From the NCBI GenBank assembly GCA_964035795.1, contig OZ038326.1, positions 8,711,700-8,775,699 on the forward strand: a stretch of DNA of 64,000 nt. Reading direction: 5' to 3'. Both the position numbers and the translations under genes were made by a program. The notes below the pieces were generated by a model. The model ran no database searches. It saw only the letters and a program-made list of their open reading frames with translations, and was not told the origin of the DNA. Positions 54,120 to 64,000 of the stretch are shown piece after piece (position 1 is the stretch's first letter; each line of letters starts with the position of its first letter). The DNA comes from Pterobdella sp. o SKG-2022 (Eukaryota > Annelida > Clitellata > Hirudinida > Piscicolidae).

Positions 54120-55620
54120 CAGATTGCTTCAGCAGCATCTGCAGCCCGGCGAAAGAACCCACCTTCTCGTGGTGCCGGTTGTGCACTCCAACAAGAGTGT
54201 CGAAGAGATTCTGATCTACGTCAGCTTCCAACCACAAAGCATTTCCAGAAACCATCCATCTTTTTTCACTGCTCACCAAAAGTCACAAACAACTCGAAGC
54301 TACAAGTTTCTTTCAATACTAGCTCCAAAGAGTGTCAGAAGAGTCTTTGGAAGTTGGCGCTCAACAACAGCATCTGCAGCCCGACTTGAAGATCTACCTA
54401 CCTGTGGTGTCGAGTGTGTGCCCTACGAAGCACCAAAACAATCTTCAAACATACTACGCTTCAAGAGGTTTTTCAAATACTCAAGGCACTAGGATCGTTG
54501 TCTCGTGAGCGCTCACAGTACCCAAACAGACCCAGCGTCAATCTTTCTACAGTTTGGTGACATTGAACAAAACCATGGACCAATTTGCCGATGCTGTGGA
54601 GAAAAAGCCACCAGCACTGGAATAACCTGCACGAGATGCAAGGCACTGTTCCAGAAGAAATGTAGCGGCCTAACAAGACCAGAAACAGCAAGGGGCTGCC
54701 AACATGAAACATTCATCTGATCGTTTTGCGACCCTACGAAAGACCGACAGTTTAGCTGCACAGTCTGCAATTCGCCTATCAGACACATTTAAAACAGGGC
54801 ACTGGCAGGTAACGCAAAAGTGGAAGCGGCATCGTCGTCACTACCGGCCCACCAAGTGAACTTCAGGTTCACCAGTCTAGTGCCACCCCACAGGCGCTTG
54901 GTGCTTCTTCTTCCAAGCCGAAGTAAAAGCTGTGGTAACAGCACTCGAAATAGTGAACACAGTAAAAACTTGGAAAGAAGTCAGAATCATCACCGATAGT
55001 CAGTCTACCCTTCAAAGACTCCAAAATCTCCATCTCACCAACTTCCATAAAAATCAAGACGAAAGTGATCTTCTCTTACTCTTTACCTCAATTTGGAGCC
55101 GCGAATACAGGGTAACTTCCAATCGGTGTTTTAGTTACTGCGGCGTGATAAGGAACGAACTTGCCGAAGTCGTTGCTAGAGAGATCAACTATGGATCAAT
55201 CCACTGCTACGTTATGAGAGGGCGAAAGGAGTCATTCACAGAGCTACGAGAAGCCAATCGTTAAACCATCTACGACTACAGAAAATATATGACGAAAGAG
55301 GTGAGACCATGAATAGAAGCCTAGAACGAGACCTTGGCAGATAAGAACAAGTGACACTTGGTAGGTTCCACAGTGGCCATCACCCGGAGCTGAAATACTG
55401 GTTGGTCAAGATGAACCGAGCAGTCGACACCACATGCCGCAAATGTTGACTAGGTGAGGAAACCGCCGACCACATCATGACGGACTGTCCACGAATCCAC
55501 GGCCCGCCAGCAGGGCCCGTTTCCCCGAACGTTCTCACCCGTGACCCAGGGCTAGCCTTACAAGTTTTTAAACGATGAAAAGAGAAAAAAGACCTACCCG
55601 ACGTGTCACAACCCTGTAAC
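54120..55620 (+). mobile_element. LINE with 2A-like motif and zinc finger joined to RNase H, EN and RT deleted
   Basis: A 5' region (54120-54490) contains two diverged copies of an about 215-bp unit (CAGCATCTGCAGCCC). The frame 54505-54720 encodes FLQFGDIEQNHGP, a 2A-like motif, followed by a Cys-rich finger CRCCGEKATSTGITCTRC with KKCSG. At about 54790-54870 it jumps to RNase H: GAWCFFFQAEVKAVVTALE, VRIITDSQSTLQRLQNLH and RNELAEVVA. The C-terminal finger CRKC, then ADHIMTDCPRIHGP, is at about 55435-55505. Endonuclease and RT are absent. Confidence 0.7.
54556..54582 (+). other. 2A-like peptide GDIEQNHGP
   Basis: It matches the D-I-E-x-N-P-G-P ribosome-skipping motif except that Pro of NPGP is His. 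It lies between a hydrophobic stretch and a Cys-rich finger. Confidence 0.55.
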
Positions 55621-55908
55621 GTCCGACTATGACAACCCCGCGACACAAAGCAGGGGGGCCGGAATTTCGTTCGATGTCTTCTGCCTGCATAAGAAAGTTC
55701 TGTTTGATGGTTGTATAGACGAATGGAGAAGCGGTCTTGTATGTTGTTTCCACGAACAGCATACACCACCATCTCACGCAACCCAATCCCGACATCACAT
55801 CATCGAGGGCCACGCTGCAAAATGACAGCGACGAGGGTCAAGTGAACCAACAACTCGACGCTTTTACCAACTACCAAAAACTGAAACCCCTTGAAGATAG
55901 TGCCAAGC

Positions 55909-56052
55909 AACATCTGCACTCTGTGATGCAACATCTGCAGTCTCTGTGATGCAACATCTGCAGTCTCTGTGATGCAACATCTGCAGTCTCTGTGATGCAA
56001 CATCTGCAGTCTCTGTGATGCAACATCTGCAGTCTCTGTGATGTTGCATCGT
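55909..56052. repeat. Minisatellite, 23-bp units with inverted last half-unit
   Basis: About five perfect units of GATGCAACATCTGCAGTCTC plus TGT. The array ends GATGTTGCATC, the reverse complement of GATGCAACATC. Confidence 0.9.
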
Positions 56053-56344
56053 TTCACTTCAAAATGATGCGCTTAAAAAGGTCAACGAAGGAAAATATCT
56101 TTAAAGTCATCGAAATATTTTTGATATGCTGTGAAAAAAAGAAAGCCCACAAAAACACAAAATCGAATAATATGCACAACAGCAAATCTATTTCCGGGGG
56201 GCAATGAAAGTGGCACGTGGAAACTGCCGAGTAAAATGTATGGCGCTTTCAATTTTTGCATCGTGCATGGAATTTTAAAAAACAAAATTAACAAAAATAC
56301 CTGTTGCTTTTCAAATTCGCAAGTGTAAGTTACGTCCAAGAAGT

Positions 56345-56437
56345 GGTCTTCAGCTGTGGGTGGAGGTGAGTAGTGGTGGGTGGTGGTGGATGGTTTTGGG
56401 TGGAAGTGGATGTTAGTGGATGGTGATGGGTAGTGGT
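56345..56437. repeat. G-rich minisatellite, left flank of the long LINE
   Basis: GTGGTGGGTGGTGGTGGATG-like units, similar to 60989-61072 on the other side. Confidence 0.75.
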
Positions 56438-59400
56438 TTGTTTTTTGTCACTCAAGGCGCCTGAGGATGGTTCTCAAAAGCGCTAAACTCGCTTGTGGGA
56501 GGCTTCTTAGTTCTTCGAAAGAAATCCCCAACTGGCGGTGGTATCGGACAGACTGGAATGCAGGGCACCGCAGCCATAGATGCTCGGCCGATTTTTCTTC
56601 TTCTCCGCAGAAGTGGCACCAATCATCTTCACTTTTCCTCGTCAGATGTTGCCATCTTCGGAGTGGGAGATGGTGACCAGACCGGAATCGGATGAGATCG
56701 ACGAGGTCTTTCTTTGACAGTTGGAACTCTTCTTCCGGGTTGGAGCGGGAAACGATGAGAGGAATAAAGTGGGGGTAAGTAGATGGAGGGGGTTTGTAGA
56801 ATAATGGCAAGTCGGGTTTGTGGATCCAGCAAGGTGGTAGGTTGGGGGAGGGCAAAGCCTAGTTTGGTTTGCTCGTCTGCTAGGTCGTTACCCGGGAGAT
56901 GGCAGTTGCCCGGAACTCAGATCAACCGGATTTTTTTAGTTGAATAGAAGGCCGCAATTGAAATGTTGAGGGACAGGAAGGATGGGTCGATAATATTGGG
57001 GTAAGAAAGGGCTTGTAGAAGTGACTTGCAGTCTGTGATGATGGAGACTGAAAACCAGTCGTCATTCTGTTCGAGCCAAGAGATGGCAGCAATCAGAGCA
57101 GTCTTCTCGGCCTGAAAAGAGCTGCTAAAGGTCCCAGTAGGCACGTGCCAAAAGTGGATCAGTGTGTTTTCTCTAAAAACGACCGCTCCGGCTCCTCCAT
57201 TCTCCGTACCGTTGAAGGTGGATCCATCAGTAAAGATTTGCAGGTCGGTTAGGGCCTCAGCCGCAATTGTTTCCTCTGCAGAGGCGAGTTGTTGGGCAGA
57301 GAATGCGGACTTTGGAATTGGGGTGAAGTGGATAGGTGGCTGAGAGGGTAGTGGCCACGGAATATTAAAAATATGTACATGTTACGAGTCCGCTGGTGTG
57401 AGGTTAAGGGAAGCTAGAATTGGGGTGGTAGCGCTCCTCAAAACATTTCTTTTGAGGCGTTTTGGACAGTGCGTTTGCACAAGCACTCTCCTGTCGTCGT
57501 TGGAATCAATCGTCAGCTTTCCTAAAGCAGACCAGCTGAAGTCCGGAAAATAGTGTTGGGAGAGAGCTTCATGGAGGACAATGTCAATGGGAGTAGATCG
57601 GAGTTGACCCATAATTGTTCGAGCCGCGTCTAAATGTGCCCTCTCTAATTTTGGATGGTGGTTTTGGAAGCTCAGGGCGCCCAGGCAGGGGCTGCGTATT
57701 TCGTGAGTCATCAAATTGTGGGTATGTAGATCGTCTGCATCTCAAAGGACCGCCATCCCAAAGATGTACCACTCAGTTGTCGAAGAAGGTTGGACCGTTG
57801 CTTCATGGCTTGACTCAAGTGCCGGACGTGATCGTTGAACGTCAAACTGCGATGATATCGAATCCCTAAGAATGTATGAGTGGAGTTCGTCTTGAGTCTC
57901 GAACCCCCTACCGTGATCTTTGGACTCCAGAAGGATTCAGAAGTATCCATAGAGAAAAAAGCGATTTCTTACTTTGCCGTGTTGAGGGTTAGGTGGTTGT
58001 CAGAGGCCCATTGGTATACTTTGGCTGCCTCTGACTCTGGTGTCGCCGCCACTTCTTTATTACTACCACTACATACCAGTGACAAGTCGTCAGCATAGTC
58101 TGAGACGAGGGTGGTGGACTCAAAGGAGTCTAGTAGGTCGTTTATATAAATGGTAAAGAGGAGAGGTGATAGCACCGAGGCTTGAAAAAGGCCTTCTTTG
58201 AACGTACGGCAGCATCCCGTGGTTCCGTTCACTCTCACGCGCACTATTCGGTTGGTAAACCAGGCCTTGACGAATCAAAGAGGAACTCCAATATTCAGCA
58301 TCTTTTGGCGGAGGTTTGCACGTCACACTTGATCATACGCTTTGCTGAAGTCAAAAAATGCAGCAACTGAGTGCAGGCGTTGTGTGGAGTGAAACCCATC
58401 CATAATGACTAGGGACAGCCGGAGACATTGATTAGTGGTAGAGTGGCCTTTGCGAAAACCCGCCTGCCAAGAATTCAGAATCCCATTATCTTCGAGCCAC
58501 TGGGGGGAGGCAGCATTGTGTGGTCCCGCTTGTATGAAGAAGTTGGAGGAGAACGAGAAGTGCCGCAGAGGGCAGTTGTTTTAGCATCTCTTAAGCAATC
58601 CCGTATAGGCCAGCAGCTTTTCTTGGTTTGAGTTGATAGAGTGCGAGAGTAAAGGGACACTCGAGAGATTGCTGGGGGGAGCTCTGTAGTCTACGAGTAT
58701 CACTTCGAAACCCTCGTATAGTTTTCTTGTTTGACTTATCAGTTTTGCGTCCACTCACCCTCGCGTATTCGACGACGAACGCTGTTGCTTTTGCCTTGTC
58801 TGAGGCGTATTCACGATTGTTATATTTCAGCGCTTTGTTCGACTCTTGTGAAGGCGGGCTGAATAGCGACTTCCCCATTGCCCAGGCTTGCATGGAGTTC
58901 TTGGTCTCGTAAGATCTTTTGGAAGTGGCGATGCCAAGCGGTGCGCTTCGCCTCGTTTGTCTTCTCAGCTACTTCCTTGTGTTTTTGTAGGTAAGCCAGT
59001 CTAGTGGCAGCGTTCAAGTCTCGGCGGAATCGATTCCTTTCTCGAATGAGTGACTTAAGCTCCCCATTTATCCACGGAACATTGCTTGGACGAAAAACTT
59101 TTTTGAGGATAGCTTCTTCCGCTGCTATTTTGAGGATATCGGTGAGCGCGTTGAGAAGAGTTTTTGGGAGCGCAAAAAGGTCAAGGTTGTGAAGTTCACG
59201 AAGGATAGCTTTTTTATACTTCCTTCAATCCCCTTTTTGGAAGTTAAAAGTCACTCGGCGTTTCTCCGGCTCAATTTTGAGCTCCTCTTTCCATTTAACC
59301 AGCATCAGAAAATGGTGGGAGGAAAGCTCGGCGAGAGGGGTCCAGCTGCAAGATTCCGCAGTACGTTGGTCCGCGATTGTTAAGTCTGCAGCGCTCAAGT

Positions 59401-60988
59401 TACTTCTGTCTCGGTGATGGGAGTGGTGGGTTGAAGAGCCATCATTCAGGATAATTCGGTCATTGTCTTCCAACCAGTCATATACGGCTTGCCCTCAAAA
59501 GTCGGCTTGCACAAAGTCATGCCATGGTACGTAGTGAGCATTGAAGTCACCACATATTAAGCCCTAATTGTGGATAAACAAGGCAACCACATTGTGTGGC
59601 TGTTAGATGGGCCGGAGAAAGAGGATGATGCTGGAGGAACAAACATATTCGTGAGGGATATTTGGGACCTCCTTGCAGTGGGAATGAGGATCTGCTGCAT
59701 CTCAGCAGGGCTGGAGTTGATGGGCGGGGCTAGCTAGTAGAAAATACCATGGCGGATATTAGTTATTAGACCGCCTCCTCGATGGTTTCTGGTTCCACTA
59801 AAGGCCAGTCTAAGTGGATGGCATCATAGCCCGGAATGAGAGGGGTAGAATCCTCGTGACCAAGTTTTGTTTCTTGTAACATGAGGACATCACATTGGCG
59901 TTTTTTTGCAACGGCCCTTAGCTCTGTGATCTTAGTTGCTATGGAGTCACAGTTCCACTGCAAGATGGTGAGATTGGATTGGGTTGTGGGGGAGAGTTGC
60001 GCCTTTCTTTCACTACAGCTCATGTCCGAAAGTGGGATTTTGGATTGAATAGAGGTAGGGCATATCCAAGAGCTAGCAGCCTTCATAGCGTCAACTGCTG
60101 ATTTTGATTCGGGCGCACCTCCTGAGTGGAAGCCTCGGCTACATAGGCTGCAGAAGAGGGCGCACAAGTTGGATAGCTGATTTTTACAAATAAGACACTT
60201 CTTATTAGGGGCGGTTAAGTGTTGTATGGTGGCGCTATTTGTTAGGAGGTTTGCGCTTGGCTGGTGTGGTTGGGAATTAGATGGATTTTGGGGTTTGGTG
60301 GTCGACGATTGCTGGAGAGATGCGGTTGCTGGGTTGGGGCAGTTGGGACAGGTCCAGTGCGGGGAGGGTTCATATCGGCTTACCTTGGTGCAGGATCTGT
60401 GAGTCCAGCTGCCGAAGGAGTCACACTGAAAGGGAGTGTTATTGCGTCAAATGACTCTTGTACAGATAGAGGACTTAGTCCCTTCAAGTAGGATGTGTGT
60501 TGAAGATGAGGGTGAACGTGATGATAAAGAAATAGGTGGTGGTTGGAGTAGGATGATAGATAGAGAGGATGTAAAAGAAGAAAGAGGGCTGCGACTGTTC
60601 TGTACAGCCAAACCTGGTGGGGTGCGACCCAAGCAGATCATGCATGCGAAGCCTTAGACGTCCTTTTTAAATTTGTACAGGCAGGTGCAGGATTTGTGGA
60701 AACCCCGTGGGCAGGTGGTACAGGTGATGGGAGTGTAGTCACAGCAAATGGTACGAAAGCACCACTGACATTTGACTTTTGGGGGGCCAAGATTGCTCTC
60801 AATGTCGCCCGCCCCAAGAAGAAGTGATTGGAGATGCAGGGCAGGCAATGCACCTCCAATCAGTGAAAAAGGAAGGGAAGCCTCTCACTGTGTGAGCCTG
60901 AGTGAAGTGATTTTGGATTTGCAGACCTCCTTCGGGGGAAGGTCTTTCGCGGGACACCCCGAGAAGGTTCCTTGATCTTTGTCCCGCG
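56438..60988 (-). mobile_element. LINE family C, longest copy (Zn finger - EN - RT - RNase H)
   Basis: On the minus strand: 2A-like GDIESNLGPP with an N-terminal finger (60848-60654: CQWCFRTICC, CTTCPRGFHKSCTC); PHD-like finger and endonuclease start (60167-59766: CALFCSLCSRGFHSG, LQWNCDSIATKITELRAVAK, CDVLMLQETKLG); endonuclease end (59473-59225: LSAADLTIAD, SSHHFLMLV, where the catalytic SDH reads SHH); RT (58460-57970: FDFSKAYDQV, FKEGLFQASVLSPLLFTIYI, SDYADDLSLVC); connection (57950-57380); RNase H (57144-56917: SFQAEKTALIAAISWLE, IITDCKSLLQAL); C-terminal finger (about 56640-56560: CHFCGEEEKSAEHLWLRCP). Several frameshifts and stops. The 3' end is shared with 23450. Confidence 0.85.
60780..60809 (-). 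other. 2A-like peptide GDIESNLGPP
   Basis: It matches D-I-E-x-N-P-G-P except that the Pro is Leu, right after LLLGA, near the start of the LINE ORF. The equivalent site in the other copy (27921-27935) is cut after GDIES. Confidence 0.6.
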
Positions 60989-61072
60989 GTGGGTGGTGAT
61001 GAGTGGGGGTGGGTGTTGATGAGTGGGGGTGGGTGGTGATGAGTGGGGGTGGGTGTTGATGAGTGGGGAATG
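60989..61072. repeat. G-rich minisatellite, right flank of the long LINE
   Basis: Four units of about 21 bp: GTGGGTGGTGATGAGTGGGG. Confidence 0.9.
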
Positions 61073-61079
61073 TTAATAG

Positions 61080-61430
61080 GTAATTGTTGTCTGCATAAAA
61101 GATTTTAATCGTTTTTTTATAGAGTTCAAGTTTTCTTTCGAAAAAACTTTGTCATTTGTATTTTCAGATAGTTTCAAATCAGATGTTATTATCATTTCAT
61201 TTTAGAAGTTCATTCTCTCAAAAGTATGTCTTTGAAGTCCGCAGTGTGTTTGCAGGTTTATTTTATCTTTTTTTTCAATCATCTATAACTGCAAAATTTC
61301 GTCTCTTATTTTTGAAGTTTTGTTCATCTTTCCCGAAAAGTGAATGTTTTATGAGTCACCTTCGGAGCAGGTTTGCAGTCCTCTCAAGGGCAGCTTCACG
61401 TGACATTCTTTTTCGCCATCGCATCTGTGA
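61080..61430. other. T-rich spacer, nothing recognised
   Basis: An open frame (61156 on) is Phe/Ser-rich and low complexity, with no domain. Confidence 0.45.
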
Positions 61431-61433
61431 GGT

Positions 61434-61656
<223 letters not shown>

Positions 61657-61689
61657 TTTGCAACAATAGTCACACAGTACATTGAAGAT

Positions 61690-63837
61690 CCCGGAGAACT
61701 CAACGAAAGCAAAATAAATAATTTCAGAAACCAGTTAGCAGTTCCTGGTGGTCCAAAAAATATTGATGAGCTCTGGAAAGTTTTCAAAAAAAGTTTAACA
61801 TCTGCAAAAAAAGTTTTGCCAACCAAAAACACAAAATATATAAAAGATTGAGTAACTGAAAAAATTCGGCAACTGAAAAAGGAAAAAGCTGATGTTTACC
61901 AAAAAATTATGCAACATAAACAAAAAAATCAATCAATTGCATTATTTCTCAAGTCCCAATATGTGATAATAAAGAAAAAATGCAAAAAAGCATGTAAACT
62001 TGCTCTAAATTCATGGTGGAAACAAAAAAATGAAAGAGGCAGAAGATGATTATGAAATGAGTTTGAAACAAGGTAAAGGTAACTTTTTAATAAAAAATTT
62101 GAAGTCATTAACCAAATCAAAAGGTTATAGATGCTTCAAGATTTTAGCCAAAGACGATACAACAAGGCTAACAACAACAAAAAGCAAACTGAAGAGATGG
62201 TGTGAACACTTCAAAGTGGTCACAAACATCAATACCCTGGTCAATCATTCTGCTCTTTCACATCTCCCTCAATGTCTTCCTCCATCTGATAGCTCTATAT
62301 CAAATGACTGAGCCTCTGACAAACGAAGAATTGTGTGTCGCACTCAAACAGTGTAAAAAAAATAGTTTGACTGGAATTGATGGAATTAGTACAGAGCTAC
62401 TGCTACTAGGTGCTGATGAGAATGTTAGATGGTTGAAGTTTATTGAAGATCAAATATTGTTCGAAGAAAAGGTTCCTTCAGCCTGGACCAAACAAATAAC
62501 TATCCCATCTTCAACAAAGGTAGCAGGTTGAAGTCCGATAACTTTCGTGGCATCTCACTTTTATGTTTAGCCTACAAAGTATTCGCAAGAGCGATGCTGA
62601 ACAGAATTAAGCGAGTCCCAATGTGGGTTTCGTGCCAAGAGAGGTTGTTGTGATCAATTATTTTTTACGAAAATATTGATGCAACGGGCCAAGGAGTTCA
62701 ACGTACCGGTTTTTTTGTGTTTCATTGATCTCTGTAAAGCGTACGATTCAGTTAACAGAAACTTACTTTGGGCTGTGTTACGTCGTGTCTACAACTTTTC
62801 TGAAAAGTTCGTGAGTATAATAGAAGCCTTAAATAAAGAAACATATGGGATGGTGAGGTTTGAAGGTCAGTTGTCTGAAGAATACAAGGTTAAATCAGGT
62901 GTAAAACAGGATGATGTACTGGCTCCAACACTGTTTAACTTACTTTTAGATGTTATCATAAGGACTGCCATGATGAAACATCCTGATGCCGGAGTCCATA
63001 TTCAATACAACCTCAATGGTCCTCTAGTAAACAACAGCCGTCATAAGTTCAACATAAATGATAAGGTTCAAATTCTTATGTACGCAGCTGATGTGGTATT
63101 ATCGAGCAATAATCGAAGTGTATTGAATTCTCTTATTCAATCGCTCAGTGAAGAATTTACCCGTTGCGGCCTGAAGATCAATACTCAAAAATCTAAGATA
63201 AGGCTGTGTGGCCTAAAGCTGATAATACAAACATCTTGACAACAGTTCGGTACATCAAATTGACGGTGGTTTTGAGGAAGTTGAGCAGTATCAATATCTG
63301 GGCAGTATACTTCGAAACAACTGTTTCATAGATGAAGAGATTGATACTCGTATCTGTAAATCATCGATTGCTTTTAAAAGTATTAGAAGGCTCATATAGT
63401 ATCAAAAAAAATTAAAAAGGAAAACAAAGAGGAGGCTTTTTAAATTCATTATAATGCCTATCCTGCTTTACGGTTGTGAGACTTGGGCTCTTTTGAGCAA
63501 CCACGTTCAAAAATTGCAGTCTTTTGTTAATAAGTGTGTTCGGTCTATATGTAAAATTTCTATGAGAAACATGTTAAGAAACACCGAAATAAAAAGAGGT
63601 AACATTGAACGCGTAGGTTCAATCCTTCAACTGAAAACATTCAAATGGCTTGGACATATTGAAAGAATGGCCGATTCCCGGTGGCCCAAAAAAATATTGG
63701 TCAGTAAAATATGTGGTAAAAGAAGTCAATGTGATCAAAAACAAAGGTGGTATGATGAGATGAATAACGATTTGAAAGCTATTGGGTTGGTATCTGTAGC
63801 AAAGCAAAAAACAGAATCGAATGATGGAAAAATATAA
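61690..63837 (+). mobile_element. LINE RT, decayed, with YAAD in place of YADD
   Basis: The pre-RT region (61690-61850: NNFRNQLAVPGGPKNIDELW) is followed by RT blocks: NEELCVALKQCKKNSLTGID, GISTELLLLGADENVRWL, QCGFRAKRGCCDQLFF, CFIDLCKAYDSVNRNLLWAV, KSGVKQDDVLAPTLFNLLLD and the catalytic box MYAADVVLSSN, where the first Asp of YADD is Ala. Then GLKINTQKSK and a tail (63454-63837: PILLYGCETWALLSNHVQKL, FKWLGHIERMADSRWPKKIL). Frameshifts at about 62530, 62640 and 63240. An AAT tract lies at 63917-63933; the window ends soon after. Confidence 0.8.
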
Positions 63838-64000
63838 ATATCCTCATTATCGATCTCAACTAGAATAAAGAACAATCAGAAGGTAAGAAAGATCGCAAAA
63901 AAGAGCTGCATTTAAAATATAATAATAATAATATATCTGATGAGGTAAACATAAATAATAGGGTATTAAACGGTTTGGTATGCTCTTTTTCTGGTTCCAA

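Noticed and set aside
55568..55813. Minus-strand AEDIERNSGPP, resembling a third 2A-like motif
   Set aside because: No zinc finger or LINE domain follows on that strand, and the + strand is LINE 3' sequence, so chance is likely.

Overview
The window is nuclear DNA from an invertebrate animal that I cannot place more precisely. It is AT-rich and carries spliced genes with GT-AG introns and AATAAA signals, many unrelated non-LTR retrotransposons (LINEs), a Penelope-like element and many short tandem arrays. No bacterial gene, operon or CRISPR array is visible.

The clearest gene is on the + strand at 28662-51410. Sixteen exons join without a frame break into about 756 residues: signal peptide, five Ig domains, two fibronectin type III (FN3) domains, one membrane segment and a short tail. 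This is the layout of the NCAM / Fasciclin II neural adhesion family. Each Ig and FN3 domain is split over two exons, and every junction between domains is phase 1. The fifth Ig domain has lost the Cys-Trp-Cys core. Long introns are filled with transposons; intron 6 (9.2 kb) holds four.

Other probable host coding pieces are: a two-exon gene at 22084-23191 for a membrane-anchored protein ending in a 9-residue repeat encoded by a 27-bp minisatellite; the last two exons of a multi-pass membrane protein (19647-21028); a possible terminal exon at 2827-2978; a Ser/Thr-rich ORF built on a minisatellite (1862-2494); a minus-strand hydrophobic first-exon candidate (7254-7467); and a C2H2 zinc-finger piece (12552-12824, minus).

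Layout: 0-3.3 kb, LINE tail, foldback repeat, Ser/Thr-rich ORF; 3.5-5.3 kb, CR1-like LINE; 5.3-8.2 kb, possible piggyBac relic, membrane exon, interrupted tRNA-Ile-like Pol III unit; 8.6-11 kb, another LINE and a 180-bp Penelope-like mini-element; 12.5-18.3 kb, LINE fragments including a nested insertion with a 9-bp target duplication; 19.6-23.2 kb, two small membrane-protein genes; 23.4-28.1 kb, internally deleted LINEs; 28.6-51.4 kb, the adhesion gene; 51.5-56.4 kb, minisatellites and a deleted LINE; 56.4-61 kb, the longest LINE, sitting inside a G-rich minisatellite; 61-64 kb, a GT array and a last LINE.

Two patterns stand out. At least five LINE copies keep their 5' parts (zinc finger, endonuclease or pre-RT region) and their 3' tail but have lost the reverse-transcriptase core. 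Two LINE families carry degenerate 2A-like peptides (GDIExNxGP) next to an N-terminal zinc finger.
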